A stretch of DNA of 64,000 bases. Source: an uncultured bacterium. GTDB taxonomy: Bacteria > Bacillota > Clostridia > Oscillospirales > Oscillospiraceae. The notes under the pieces are model-generated. The model ran no database searches. It was given only the letters and a program-made list of their open reading frames with translations, and had not been told where the DNA came from. Positions 31,915 to 40,606 of the stretch are shown here, piece after piece; the first letter of the stretch is position 1, and each line of letters starts with the position of its first letter. A program made the position numbers and the translations under genes. The DNA lies in assembly GCA_945873205.1 (NCBI GenBank), contig CAMCCC010000010.1, forward strand, positions 1 to 64,000, written 5' to 3'.

Positions 31915-34596
31915 TTACTTTTTGCCCAGCTTTTTCCTGGCCAGGCGGCCCACCGCCAGGGGCGCCTGACTGGCGGCCGTCATCAGCGTGCGGTAGTAGG
32001 TCTTGCCCACGTTGTCGATGGTCTTTTCCAGGCGGATGGCGTCAAACTTGCACTTGGTGGTGCAGATGCCGCAACCCACGCACAGGTCCTCGTCAATGAC
32101 CACGCAGCCACAGCCCAGGCAGCGGCTGGCCTCTTTCTTGATCTGCTCCTCGGTGAGGGTGCCCCGCAGATCCTTAAAGGTCTTTTTGGCCTCGGCGGCG
32201 CTGCCGGAGGCTGCCTTCTGCCGGGGAGCGGTGTCGAAGCTGCCCACGGAGATGGCGATGGTGCTGGCGTCCAGGGCCTTATAATCCCGGTTGTCGCGGC
32301 CCAAATTCTGGGTCTGGCCGGGATGGACAAAGCGGTGGATGGAGATGGAGGCTTCCTTACCGGCGGCAATGGCATCAATGGCGAACTTGGGGCCGGTGAC
32401 CACGTCGCCGCCGGCAAACACGTCTGCTACCGAGGTCTGGTAGCTGGGCAGCGAAACTACCACGTTGCCGCCCTTATCCGTCTTAAAGTCGGCAATGCCG
32501 CTCAGGTCGATCTTCTGCCCGATGGCGGAGAGCACGGCGGTGACGGGGACAGTCTCAAACTTGCCGGTGCCCACGGCCTTGCGGCGGCCCCTGGCGTCAG
32601 CATCGCCCAACTCCATCCGTTCCAGCTTCAGGCTCTCGCACTTGCCGTCGCCCAGAATCTCCACGGGGGAAGCCAGGAAGCGGAACTTCACGCCCTCCTC
32701 CTCTGCCTCTGCGATCTCATCGTCGGCGGCGGGCATCTCGTCCCGGCCACGGCGGTAAATGATGGTCACATTCTCAGCACCCAGGCGCAGCGCGGAGCGG
32801 GCCACGTCGATGGCCACATTGCCGCCGCCGATGACAGCCACATTGCTGCCCACTTCCGGCTTCTCGCCCTGGTTGACCCGGCGCAGGAAGTCAATGCCGG
32901 TGGAAACGCCGCCAAGTTCCTCGCCCGGGCAGCCGAGTCCGGCACCTTTGGAAGCGCCGATGCCCAGATAGAAGGCCTTGAAGCCCTCACTCCGCAGCTG
33001 ATCCAGCGTCACATCCTTGCCCACCTCAACGCCGGTTTTAAACTGGACGCCCAACTCCCGCAGCACATCGATCTCCGCGTTCACCACGGCCTTATCCAGC
33101 CGGAAGCTGGGGATGCCCATGGTCAGCATACCGCCCAGCATCTGCTCCTTCTCAAACACAGTGACCGGGTAGCCCTTGACGGCCAGATAGTAGGCGCAGC
33201 TGAGACCGGCGGGGCCGGCGCCAATGACGGCGATCTTCTCCTCATAGGGGCGGCCGGTCTGGTTGAGCATCCTGGGCACAAAGCGGGTCTCTGCGCTCAG
33301 GTCCTTTTCAGCGATAAACTTCTTGATATCATCAATTGCCACAGAGGCGTCCACGATGCCGCGGGAGCAGGCCTCCTCGCAGACCTTGTTGCAGATGCGG
33401 CCGCAGACGGCGGGGAAGGGGTTCTCCTTCTTGATCAGCTCCAGCGCCTCGGTATAACGTCCCTCGGAGGCCAGCTTGATGTAGCCCTGTACCGGGATGT
33501 GAGCGGGGCAGACCGCCTTACAGGGGGCGGTGCCGCTTTCCATCACGTCGCTGCGGTTGGTGCGGTAATCGATATTGTAGCTCTTCTTATCCCAGGGAAC
33601 GGCCTGGTCGGAGTCGTATGCGTTGGAGATGTCAGGGTCATTGATGCAGCGCTTCTGGCCCAGCCGCAGGGCGTTGGTCTGGCAGTTCTCCACGCACTGG
33701 CCGCAGGCCACGCACTTCTCCTTATCCACCCGTGCCACAAAGTTGGAACGGATGGCGTTCTTGGAGCGGAACATCTCCGCAATGCGCAGGGCAAAGCAGG
33801 AGCAGCCGCAGCAGTTGCAGATGGCGGTGGCGTCCTCAAAGCCGGGAGTCTGGTTGATCTCATGCACCAGGCCGTTGTCCTCCGCCCGGCGGAGAATCTC
33901 ATAGGCCTCCTCCTTGCTGACCAGCCGGTGGGCCCCGGTGTTGGAATAGTTGATGGCATTCTCATTGAGATACATGCACATATCCTCTTCCAGATGGCCG
34001 CAGCCCTCGCCCATGAGCCGGCGGGCCCGGCGGCAGGAGCAGGGGCCGACGGAGATGGCTGTAGCGTTCTCAATCAGGGTAGCCACCTCGTCATAGGAAG
34101 CGGTGCGGGAATCGTTCTCAATGGCGCTCATGACGGGCATGACGCGCATAAAGCTCATGCCGGCCTTGCCGGAGTTCAGCGTAGGCACCAAGACTTCCAG
34201 CCGGCGGCGGGTGTACTCCTCAAAGCAGACGCCCAGATCGGGGTAACGGTCGCACTGCTCCCGGTTGGACAGGATACCCTCCATGATGCCGGGCACCCAA
34301 ATGGGGTAATAATAGCAAATCTGCCCATCCACCTCACGCTGACGGGCCACGCCGGCCACCATCAGCTTTTCCAGCTGCTGCCGGACGAAAGCCACGTCCT
34401 TCTTGCAGCGCCGGGCCAGTTCTTCCGCGGTGCGGTTGGCTTCCAGCCGCATGTGCATCATCACGTCACACATGTCGTCGTCCACAATGGGGGCCAGGAT
34501 GCGGTATTCCGGGTCTTTGTAGGTAATGCCGGTATAGGTCATGCTTTCCAAACTGATCTTGGTAGCCAGCTTCAGTATGTTCGGTCTGTTTGCCAT
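31915..34596 (-). CDS. Multi-cluster FAD/NAD(P)-dependent oxidoreductase (GltD-like core)
   Basis: An 893-residue modular redox protein. The N-terminal ~290 residues carry cysteine groups (GPCSCRRARRL, CNCCGCSC), then a ferredoxin module (CVACGQCVENC). A GltD/DPYD-type iron-sulphur domain follows (CKAVCPAHIPVQGYI, CGRICNKVCEEAC). The FAD fold is marked by AVIGAGPAGLSCAYYL and the NAD(P) fold by VIGGGNVAIDVARSALRLGA and AGGDVVTGP; the C-terminal ferredoxin has CVGCGICTTKC. It is likely soluble and moves electrons between NAD(P)H and ferredoxin-type carriers, as the small subunits of NfnAB or glutamate synthase do. No large partner subunit is adjacent. hypA follows, hinting at a hydrogenase partner elsewhere. 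Confidence 0.8.
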   Translation of the reverse strand: MANRPNILKLATKISLESMTYTGITYKDPEYRILAPIVDDDMCDVMMHMRLEANRTAEELARRCKKDVAFVRQQLEKLMVAGVARQREVDGQICYYYPIWVPGIMEGILSNREQCDRYPDLGVCFEEYTRRRLEVLVPTLNSGKAGMSFMRVMPVMSAIENDSRTASYDEVATLIENATAISVGPCSCRRARRLMGEGCGHLEEDMCMYLNENAINYSNTGAHRLVSKEEAYEILRRAEDNGLVHEINQTPGFEDATAICNCCGCSCFALRIAEMFRSKNAIRSNFVARVDKEKCVACGQCVENCQTNALRLGQKRCINDPDISNAYDSDQAVPWDKKSYNIDYRTNRSDVMESGTAPCKAVCPAHIPVQGYIKLASEGRYTEALELIKKENPFPAVCGRICNKVCEEACSRGIVDASVAIDDIKKFIAEKDLSAETRFVPRMLNQTGRPYEEKIAVIGAGPAGLSCAYYLAVKGYPVTVFEKEQMLGGMLTMGIPSFRLDKAVVNAEIDVLRELGVQFKTGVEVGKDVTLDQLRSEGFKAFYLGIGASKGAGLGCPGEELGGVSTGIDFLRRVNQGEKPEVGSNVAVIGGGNVAIDVARSALRLGAENVTIIYRRGRDEMPAADDEIAEAEEEGVKFRFLASPVEILGDGKCESLKLERMELGDADARGRRKAVGTGKFETVPVTAVLSAIGQKIDLSGIADFKTDKGGNVVVSLPSYQTSVADVFAGGDVVTGPKFAIDAIAAGKEASISIHRFVHPGQTQNLGRDNRDYKALDASTIAISVGSFDTAPRQKAASGSAAEAKKTFKDLRGTLTEEQIKKEASRCLGCGCVVIDEDLCVGCGICTTKCKFDAIRLEKTIDNVGKTYYRTLMTAASQAPLAVGRLARKKLGKK

Positions 34597-34713
34597 ATCG
34601 GAACCTCCTTATGTAATGTGTTTTATGCAGAATTCATATATGTTAATTATGGCACAAACTTCCCAGCATGAGCAATAGACATTTCGTTGAATGTGTACAA
34701 AAAGCCATGCCCC

Positions 34714-34742
34714 TTGATTTTTGCTTCAACCCGGCATATAAT
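34714..34742 (+). promoter_or_regulatory. Promoter of the CYTH gene
   Basis: TTGATT (34714-34719), 17 bases, TATAAT (34737-34742). Confidence 0.75.
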
Positions 34743-34771
34743 CATTTAAAACCGGCAGAGAAGGGGAAAAC

Positions 34772-35272
34772 ATGAACCAAAACGGCTATGAGATCGAGAG
34801 AAAGTTCCTGATTCGCCGCCCCGCGGCGGCCTGGCTGGAAGCAAACTGCGATGGCTCCGATATTATCCAGACCTATCTGAAAACCGAGGCAGCCGGCCAT
34901 AGTGACCGGGTGCGCCGCCGGGCGGGAAAGGACGGCGTGGTCTACACCCACACGGTGAAGCGGCGGATCTCTGACCTGCGCCGGGAGGAGCAGGAGCGGG
35001 AAATCAGCGAAGGGGAGTACCTCGCCCTGCTGCAGCGGGCGGACCCGGAGCGCCGAAGCATTGAGAAGCGCCGCTATGTGCTGGCCTATGAGGGGAAGGA
35101 CTTTGAAATTGACGTCTATCCCTTCTGGCAGGACAGGGCGGTCATGGAGATCGAGCTGGCGGATGAGGCAGAGGCGGTGAAGCTTCCGCCAGAGATTGAA
35201 ATTATAAAGGAAGTGACTCAGGACCGGCGTTATACCAATGCCGCCCTGGCCAAAGCCATCCCGGCGGATTGA
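34772..35272 (+). CDS. CYTH-domain triphosphate tunnel protein
   Basis: A 166-residue CYTH (triphosphate tunnel metalloenzyme) protein. It has the N-terminal EIERKFLI (ExExK) motif and alternating basic/acidic strands lining the tunnel (DRVRRRAGKDGVVYTHTVKRR, FEIDVYPFW, MEIELADEAE). Bacterial members hydrolyse inorganic triphosphate or nucleotides. AGAAGGGG precedes the ATG. The lipoprotein gene follows after 51 bases without a clear terminator, so the two may be co-transcribed. Confidence 0.9.
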   Translation: MNQNGYEIERKFLIRRPAAAWLEANCDGSDIIQTYLKTEAAGHSDRVRRRAGKDGVVYTHTVKRRISDLRREEQEREISEGEYLALLQRADPERRSIEKRRYVLAYEGKDFEIDVYPFWQDRAVMEIELADEAEAVKLPPEIEIIKEVTQDRRYTNAALAKAIPAD

Positions 35273-35323
35273 AACAAAACCGGCCGGAAAGCGTCTGATA
35301 CCCGAAAGGATGATGAACTTAAC

Positions 35324-36595
35324 ATGAAAAGAATACTTGCCCTTTTACTGATGGCAGTTTTTACTTTTGGCCTCTGCGGCTGCGAGAAGATCAGCAGCAT
35401 TGATCTGCCCCCGCTGCCCACGGTGACGCCGGAAGCGGCGGAGCCGTCGGCTGCCCCGTCGGCGGAGCCTGCCGCCCAGACGGAGACAGAGAGCGCCCAC
35501 GGCCTGATTGTCAGCATCAAGCGCACCACCAGGCAGGCCTATGACCCCCAGGAGGGCAGCAAGCTGATCCTGACCTTCTCCTATGACACGCCCACCGTCT
35601 ATATCGAGGGCGGGGAAGCGGCAGCCGCCGCCATCAATGAGCAGACGGCCCTGATGGAGGATGCCTTTTACACCGGCAACGGCTATGGCACCGGCTATAA
35701 CGATATGCTGACCATGGCAGAGGATAACTATAATTATGTTGTCAACGCCGGGATCGAGGGCGGCATGCTGGAGTTGGTCAACAGCCGCACCGTATCGGTG
35801 GAGCGCATGGATGACCGGGTGCTGACCCTGCTGTATAACGACTATTCCTTCACCGGCGGCGCCCACGGGTTTTATGGGGATACCGGCTGCAGCTTCGATG
35901 TGGAGACCGGCAGGCTGCTGAGCCTGGAGGATCTCAGCGGTGATTATGATGCCCTGGCCGCTTTCCTGACAGATTATATGGTAAACACCGTGGAAAACGA
36001 CCCGGAGCTGGCCCAGCGTATCGACCTGGGCCTGTTTGAAGAGGGCACCGGCTATGCCGAAATTCTTGCCCCGCTGCTGCGGCAGGGCGCCTGGTATTTT
36101 GACGGTCAGGGCCTGGTGATCTTTTCCAGCCTCTATGAGATCAGCAGCTACGCTGCCGGTCCCATCGTCTTTTCCATCCCCTACGCCCAGCTGCAGGGCC
36201 ATGTGGACGATCGGTGGCTGCCAGGAGAAATCCAGGACAGCGGCAGCCTGGAGCTGGCGGCCGGCGGGGAGATGCTGCCCGACAATACCCCCATTATCGA
36301 CAAGCTGGATGTGGGCGCAGAGGGCGAGTCCCTCTACCTCATCGCCCGGGGCAGCGTGAAGAATCTGCGTATCGCCAAAGGGGAGTATGTTAACAGCTTC
36401 TATGTGACGGAGAATCTCTGGAACTGCGCCGGCATGGAGAACTGTGCCCTGCAGCTGCAGTGCCTGATCCCGGAGGGAATGCCAAACCTGCGCATCAGTT
36501 ACGATGACGCGGAAGGCAGTCATAGCTATTACCTGAGCCACAGCGGCCTGGACGGCAGCGTCATCCTGACGGATACGGTGGAAGCCGTTGGCTGA
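35324..36595 (+). CDS. Lipoprotein with RsiV-like (DUF4163/DUF3298) domains
   Basis: A 423-residue secreted lipoprotein: signal MKRILALLLMAVFTFGL, lipobox LCGC, then a Pro/Ala/Glu-rich linker (PTVTPEAAEPSAAPSAEP). The ~240-residue globular part fits DUF4163 (ILTFSYDTPTVYIEGGEAAAAAIN) and DUF3298 (LLYNDYSFTGGAHGFYGDTG; DGQGLVIFSSLYEISSYAAGP). This pair is the extracytoplasmic, lysozyme-binding part of RsiV in Bacillus; here it is lipid-anchored and not fused to an anti-sigma domain. About 120 C-terminal residues form an extra domain I cannot name. Function unknown, envelope-located. Confidence 0.8.
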   Translation: MKRILALLLMAVFTFGLCGCEKISSIDLPPLPTVTPEAAEPSAAPSAEPAAQTETESAHGLIVSIKRTTRQAYDPQEGSKLILTFSYDTPTVYIEGGEAAAAAINEQTALMEDAFYTGNGYGTGYNDMLTMAEDNYNYVVNAGIEGGMLELVNSRTVSVERMDDRVLTLLYNDYSFTGGAHGFYGDTGCSFDVETGRLLSLEDLSGDYDALAAFLTDYMVNTVENDPELAQRIDLGLFEEGTGYAEILAPLLRQGAWYFDGQGLVIFSSLYEISSYAAGPIVFSIPYAQLQGHVDDRWLPGEIQDSGSLELAAGGEMLPDNTPIIDKLDVGAEGESLYLIARGSVKNLRIAKGEYVNSFYVTENLWNCAGMENCALQLQCLIPEGMPNLRISYDDAEGSHSYYLSHSGLDGSVILTDTVEAVG

Positions 36596-36645
36596 GATAA
36601 ATGTATGCAACCGTAATTTTTACCGAAAAAAAGCGATAAAAATTG

Positions 36646-36674
36646 TTGACAACGTAGAAAAAGCATGGTATTCT
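36646..36674 (+). promoter_or_regulatory. Promoter of rplU-rpmA-obgE
   Basis: TTGACA (36646-36651), 17 bases, TATTCT (36669-36674). Confidence 0.8.
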
Positions 36675-36680
36675 ATTCAA

Positions 36681-36752
36681 GCCGCATTGAAGGGGTAATT
36701 AAGGTGAGGTATGCCCTCCACCCTAGGAGCGAGACCTGTAAAGAGGGAGGAA
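36681..36752 (+). ncRNA. Probable L21 leader RNA
   Basis: The ~72-base leader before rplU can fold as AGGT (paired with ACCT) and CTCC (with GGAG) around ACCCTA, ending just before the GGGAGG ribosome site. Position, size and hairpin fit the L21 leader, thought to bind L21 for feedback control. Not confirmed against a covariance model. Confidence 0.6.
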
Positions 36753-36758
36753 ATGTTC

Positions 36759-37073
36759 ATGAAGCATGCTGTTATCGTAACTGGTGGCAAGCAGTACCGT
36801 GTTGCAGAGGGCGATGTTATCTTCGTTGAGAAGCTGGATGTCGCTGCCGGCGAGACTGTGAAGTTCGATCAGGTTCTGGCTGTTGTTGACGGTGAGACCG
36901 CCGTTTTTGGCGCACCTGTCATCGAAGGCGCCAGCGTCACTGCCAACGTCGTCAAGACCGGCAAGAGCGCCAAGGTTCGCGTCTACAAGATGAAGCCCAA
37001 AAAGGGCTACCGCCGGACCCAGGGCCACAGACAGCCCTACACCAAGGTTCAGATCGAAGCCATCAACGCATAA
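36759..37073 (+). CDS. rplU: 50S ribosomal protein L21
   Basis: A 104-residue L21 of normal length ([19 protein letters not shown] to [20 protein letters not shown]) that binds 23S rRNA domain V. GGGAGG lies 8 bases before the ATG at 36759; ATG 36753 is too close. Codons are strongly biased (GTT, GCT), as expected for high expression. rpmA follows after 41 bases; the protease gene prp, normally between the two in Firmicutes, is absent. Confidence 0.97.
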   Translation: MKHAVIVTGGKQYRVAEGDVIFVEKLDVAAGETVKFDQVLAVVDGETAVFGAPVIEGASVTANVVKTGKSAKVRVYKMKPKKGYRRTQGHRQPYTKVQIEAINA

Positions 37074-37114
37074 TTTTTCCGCAACTGATAATGACTAATG
37101 GAGGTGTAACCTAA

Positions 37115-37378
37115 ATGGCACATAAAAAAGGTATGGGTTCTACCAAGAACGGCCGCGACAGTGAGTCTAAGCGTCTTGGTGCCAAGAGAGCCGATGGGCA
37201 GTTCGTCCTGGCCGGCAACATCCTTGTCAGACAGCGCGGAACCAAGATCCACCCGGGTACCAACGTTGGTAAGGGTAAGGACGACACTCTGTTCGCCCTC
37301 GTGGACGGCACTGTGAAGTTCGAGCGCATGGGCAAGGACCGCAAGAAGGTCTCTGTTTACGAAGAAATCGCTCAGTAA
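37115..37378 (+). CDS. rpmA: 50S ribosomal protein L27, without the Firmicutes N-terminal extension
   Basis: An 87-residue L27 starting [16 protein letters not shown], the mature form that reaches into the peptidyl-transferase centre. Most Firmicutes make it with a ~9-residue extension ending in FF that the protease Prp removes. No such extension is encoded here and no prp lies between rplU and rpmA, which agrees. GGAGGTG precedes the ATG. Confidence 0.97.
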   Translation: MAHKKGMGSTKNGRDSESKRLGAKRADGQFVLAGNILVRQRGTKIHPGTNVGKGKDDTLFALVDGTVKFERMGKDRKKVSVYEEIAQ

Positions 37379-37387
37379 TTGACCATC

Positions 37388-37416
37388 AAGGCCGGACAAG
37401 CATGTCCGGCCTTTTT
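37388..37416 (+). terminator. Terminator/attenuator between rpmA and obgE
   Basis: AAGGCCGGACA (37388-37398) pairs with TGTCCGGCCTTTTT. It lowers read-through from the ribosomal genes into obgE. Confidence 0.88.
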
Positions 37417-37461
37417 CATATATTTTGGATTCCCTTTCAAAAAAACAAAGGAGAAAGAGCA

Positions 37462-38745
37462 ATGGCGTCATCTTTTGTCGATAAGGCCCGCATCAGCATC
37501 CACGCCGGCAAGGGCGGGGATGGGGCGGTGGCCTTCCACAGAGAGAAATATGTGGCGGCCGGCGGCCCGGACGGGGGCGACGGCGGTCGCGGCGGCAACG
37601 TGGTTTTCACCGTGGATGATAATATGTCCACTTTGATGGACTTTCGGTATAAACGCAAATATGTGGCGGGCAACGGCGCCAACGGCCAGGGCAAGCGCTG
37701 CTATGGCAAGGACGGGGAGACCCTGTATATCAAGGTGCCCCGGGGCACCATCATCCGGGACACGGAGACCGGCGCCATCATGCATGATATGTCCACCGGG
37801 GAGGATTGGCTGGCCGCCAGGGGCGGCCGGGGCGGCTGGGGCAATATGCACTTTGCCACGCCTACCCGTCAGGTGCCCCGCTTTGCCAAGCCCGGCCTGC
37901 CCGGGGAGAGCCATGACATTACCCTGGAGCTGAAGCTGCTGGCGGATATCGGCCTGGTGGGCTTCCCCAACGTGGGCAAATCCACTCTGCTCTCCGTGGT
38001 CAGCAAGGCCCATCCCAAGATCGCAAACTATCACTTTACCACCCTGTTCCCCAACCTGGGCGTGGTGTACGTGGACGAAGGGGTTTCCTTCGTCATGGCG
38101 GATATCCCCGGCATTATCGAGGGCGCGGCGGAAGGCGCCGGCCTGGGCCATGACTTCCTGCGGCATATTGACCGCTGCCGCCTGCTGATCCACCTGGTGG
38201 ATGTCTCCGGCAGCGAGGGGCGGGACCCGGTGGAAGATTTTGACGCCATCAATGCCGAACTGAGCCAGTACAGTCCCGACCTGGCCCAGCGGCCTCAGAT
38301 CGTGGCCGCCAATAAGTGCGACCTGCTCTATGGCGACCGGGAGAACATTGACCGGCTCCGGGAGCATGTGGAAGCCCTGGGCTACACCTTCTTTGAGATG
38401 AGTGCCGTCACCCATGAGGGCACCCGGGAACTGGTGAAGGAGTGCGCCCGCCGGCTCCATGAGCTGCCCCCCATCGCCAGCTATGAGGCGGACTATGTGC
38501 CGCCGGAGCCGGTGGTGGATACCTCCGGCGAACTGAATATCCAGCAGTTTGACGATATGTGGATCGTGGAAGGTCCCTGGCTTCAGCGGCTGGTGGCCAC
38601 CGTGAACTTCGCCGATTATGAAAGCCGTATGTACTTTGACCGTGTCCTCCGGGAGGCCGGCGTTTTCCGGCGCATGGAGGAGATGGGCGTCAAGGACGGG
38701 GACACCGTCAGTATGTATGACCTGATGTTTGAGTATAAGGACTGA
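37462..38745 (+). CDS. obgE: GTPase Obg
   Basis: A 427-residue Obg GTPase acting in 50S assembly and stress and sporulation signalling. The glycine-rich Obg fold (GGPDGGDGGRGGNVVF, GKRCYGKDGE) is followed by the G domain: G1 GFPNVGKST, G3 DIPGIIEGA, G4 NKCD, G5 SAV. The C-terminal OCT domain is present (~residues 350-427). AAAGGAG precedes the ATG at 37462. The vanZ-like gene starts inside its stop codon. Confidence 0.97.
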   Translation: MASSFVDKARISIHAGKGGDGAVAFHREKYVAAGGPDGGDGGRGGNVVFTVDDNMSTLMDFRYKRKYVAGNGANGQGKRCYGKDGETLYIKVPRGTIIRDTETGAIMHDMSTGEDWLAARGGRGGWGNMHFATPTRQVPRFAKPGLPGESHDITLELKLLADIGLVGFPNVGKSTLLSVVSKAHPKIANYHFTTLFPNLGVVYVDEGVSFVMADIPGIIEGAAEGAGLGHDFLRHIDRCRLLIHLVDVSGSEGRDPVEDFDAINAELSQYSPDLAQRPQIVAANKCDLLYGDRENIDRLREHVEALGYTFFEMSAVTHEGTRELVKECARRLHELPPIASYEADYVPPEPVVDTSGELNIQQFDDMWIVEGPWLQRLVATVNFADYESRMYFDRVLREAGVFRRMEEMGVKDGDTVSMYDLMFEYKD

Positions 38746-39212
38746 TGAGCGCAGTCATTCGCAAACGCTGGAACATCGTCCTTGTCCTGCTGCTGGTCCT
38801 GACGCTGGCCTTCATCTGGGGCAACTCTCTGCTGCCCCGGACAGAGTCTCAGGAGATCAGCCGGGGGCTTCTGGCGGAGCTCTGCGCGGCCCTGGAACAT
38901 GTGGGCATGCATCTTGATCCGCAGAATGACCATTGGCTGCGGAAGCTGGCCCACTTTGGCGAGTTCGGCCTGCTGGGGGCGGAGTTGTGCACCCTGCTGT
39001 TTCTGAACCGGCGCGCACGGCCCCAGGGCTTCGTCAACTGCGCCTTTGCCGGCCTGGCTGTGGCTGTCACAGACGAGGCCCTGCAGCTGATCTCCAACCG
39101 GGGCTCCCAGGTGCAGGACGTACTGCTGGATTTTGCCGGCTTCCTCGCTGGGCTTCTGCTGTGCGGACTGGTGTGGATGCTGGGGAGCAAAAGCCGGGAA
39201 CAAAAAATTTAG
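38745..39212 (+). CDS. VanZ-family membrane protein
   Basis: A 155-residue protein with four hydrophobic segments and the VanZ signatures RKLAHFGEFGLLG and DEALQLISNRGSQVQDVLLDFAGFLAG. VanZ gives low-level teicoplanin resistance in enterococci; most chromosomal members have no known role. The ATG overlaps the obgE stop by one base, so both are co-translated, and a terminator follows. Confidence 0.88.
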   Translation: MSAVIRKRWNIVLVLLLVLTLAFIWGNSLLPRTESQEISRGLLAELCAALEHVGMHLDPQNDHWLRKLAHFGEFGLLGAELCTLLFLNRRARPQGFVNCAFAGLAVAVTDEALQLISNRGSQVQDVLLDFAGFLAGLLLCGLVWMLGSKSREQKI

Positions 39213-39244
39213 CCAGTCCTCCCAACTGCGGAGGACTGGCTTTT
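39211..39244. terminator. Terminator between vanZ and the ATP-grasp gene
   Basis: AGCCAGTCCTCC and GGAGGACTGGCTTTT, perfect 12-bp stem; it lies between convergent genes. Confidence 0.9.
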
Positions 39245-39259
39245 CGTTAATAAATTTAA

Positions 39260-40456
39260 TTATCTGGGAAATTGCCGAAGGCATAGGTTATCTGGGAAAT
39301 TGCCGAAGGCATAGGTGGCTTTTTCTTTTCTTGTCGTTTTGCGCATGAGCTTCAACCAGCGCAGCACTTCAGGGGTCTTATCCCCGAACGCGCCGCAACC
39401 GTGGGCCATCTGAAGCAGCCATATGCTGCCGCCGGCAGTGTTTGCTTCGATGAGGACGGGCTGCCCGGACCTGTCAATTGTGAAGTCCCAGTTGACTACG
39501 CCCAGCTGAGGAATGAATGCATGGCATTTTTTTGCCGCCTCAATGACAAGCGAAAATTGCGGGATAAGATAATCTTTGAATTTGATTCCTGTATCCGGGT
39601 GCTCTGTATACTCTGATTTGAATTCTGTAAAAGCTTTCTCATGCAAGTGCCCATCGTCATCGACCGCGATAAAAACGCCGCCGGCATGGGCGTTATCTAT
39701 GTTCTTGCCTCCTTGACCAATGCGCATGATTGCAGGCATATGGCAAATTTCATCCCGCCAACGGTAGGTGATGATCCGGAATGTATTGACGCTGTTGGGA
39801 TAGAGCCGGGAAATGCACTCATGGCAAACGACGCGCTCCTGAATCACCCAGTTATTGCCGTAGTTTTTGATCAGGCTTTCCACGTCAAGGCCGGAAACCG
39901 TGTCGACCCCATTTGAAAAATGGACGACGGCACAACCCCTGCCGCTGTCGGAATCTACGGACGGCTTGATGAAAGCCTCTCCCAGATTTGACAATGCCTC
40001 AACCAGCTGTCCGAGGGACAGAATCTCTCCTTTTTTGCTGCCGCATATAAGCCCGCTGGCGCAGGAGAAAAGCGTCTTGGGCATTGCCACCTCAGCAGCC
40101 AGCGCCAGATAGGGAAGAACATTTTTGTCGGATAACACCTTGACATATTCTTTTTTCAGATTCATATAGCGCTCGAACTCGGGGATGTACAACAGCTCGG
40201 GGAAATAATTGACATCAAAATTTCCGGTGAACGCGGTAAAGTGGCGATGCCATGTGTGAGGAACTTTCTTCCCGTAATTTTCTTCAAACAATCGATCAAC
40301 CGCCAGCGCCTGCTCCCTGCTGAGGGTAACGGTATTGTATATGGCTTTTCTTTTGGGCGACTTGAATTTCCTGATTTCACTGCGATGGGAATCAAAGATG
40401 TAAACACTGTCAATGGCGTCTTTTAAAAAATTACCCAACAAATGTTTTAAATTCAT
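39260..40456 (-). CDS. ATP-grasp protein, sugar-transfer associated type
   Basis: A 398-residue protein matching the ATP-grasp fold linked to capsule and sugar-transfer loci. The ATP-binding part contains EAFIKPSVDSDSGRGC and NWVIQERV, and the metal-binding end is VVNWDFTIDRSGQPVLIEANT. It would ligate a carboxylate to an amine, substrate unknown. Its base composition is clearly lower in GC than both neighbours, it has its own promoter and is bounded by terminators, so it looks acquired. The last codons lie in a 28-bp tandem duplication that shifts frame: the original end was probably TYAFGNFPDN, the present one runs on as NLCLRQFPR. Confidence 0.75.
   Translation of the reverse strand: MNLKHLLGNFLKDAIDSVYIFDSHRSEIRKFKSPKRKAIYNTVTLSREQALAVDRLFEENYGKKVPHTWHRHFTAFTGNFDVNYFPELLYIPEFERYMNLKKEYVKVLSDKNVLPYLALAAEVAMPKTLFSCASGLICGSKKGEILSLGQLVEALSNLGEAFIKPSVDSDSGRGCAVVHFSNGVDTVSGLDVESLIKNYGNNWVIQERVVCHECISRLYPNSVNTFRIITYRWRDEICHMPAIMRIGQGGKNIDNAHAGGVFIAVDDDGHLHEKAFTEFKSEYTEHPDTGIKFKDYLIPQFSLVIEAAKKCHAFIPQLGVVNWDFTIDRSGQPVLIEANTAGGSIWLLQMAHGCGAFGDKTPEVLRWLKLMRKTTRKEKATYAFGNFPDNLCLRQFPR
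39261..39316. repeat. Exact 28-bp tandem duplication
   Basis: Two adjacent identical copies (39261-39288 and 39289-39316) begin TATCTGGGAAATTGCC and end AAGGCATAGGT. It lies over the stop region of the ATP-grasp gene. 28 is not a multiple of 3, so the copies are read in different frames. Confidence 0.97.
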
Positions 40457-40485
40457 AACCAGTTCTCCCTAGATAAAGTGTGGCC

Positions 40486-40570
40486 AGTATATCATACCTG
40501 AAAATTGCTGTCAACTTAAGCGGGTGCCGGGTCGAGGCGTGTTGACAGCAGATTAAAAGTAATATACAAT
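40486..40570. promoter_or_regulatory. Two divergent promoters with mirrored -35 boxes
   Basis: Leftward: TTGACA (40514-40509), 17 bases, TATACT (40491-40486), for the ATP-grasp gene. Rightward: TTGACA (40542-40547), 17 bases, TACAAT (40565-40570), for the HAD gene. The -35 boxes are part of a 9-bp inverted repeat GCTGTCAAC/GTTGACAGC. Confidence 0.8.
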
Positions 40571-40606
40571 CAGCGTACCGTTCCGTTCACAATGGAGGAT
40601 GATGCA

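Noticed and set aside
31555-34671. A 1,038-codon plus-strand open frame
   Set aside because: It is the antisense of the oxidoreductase and hypA genes, both of which have clear motifs; the frame is open only because of high GC and shows no domain.
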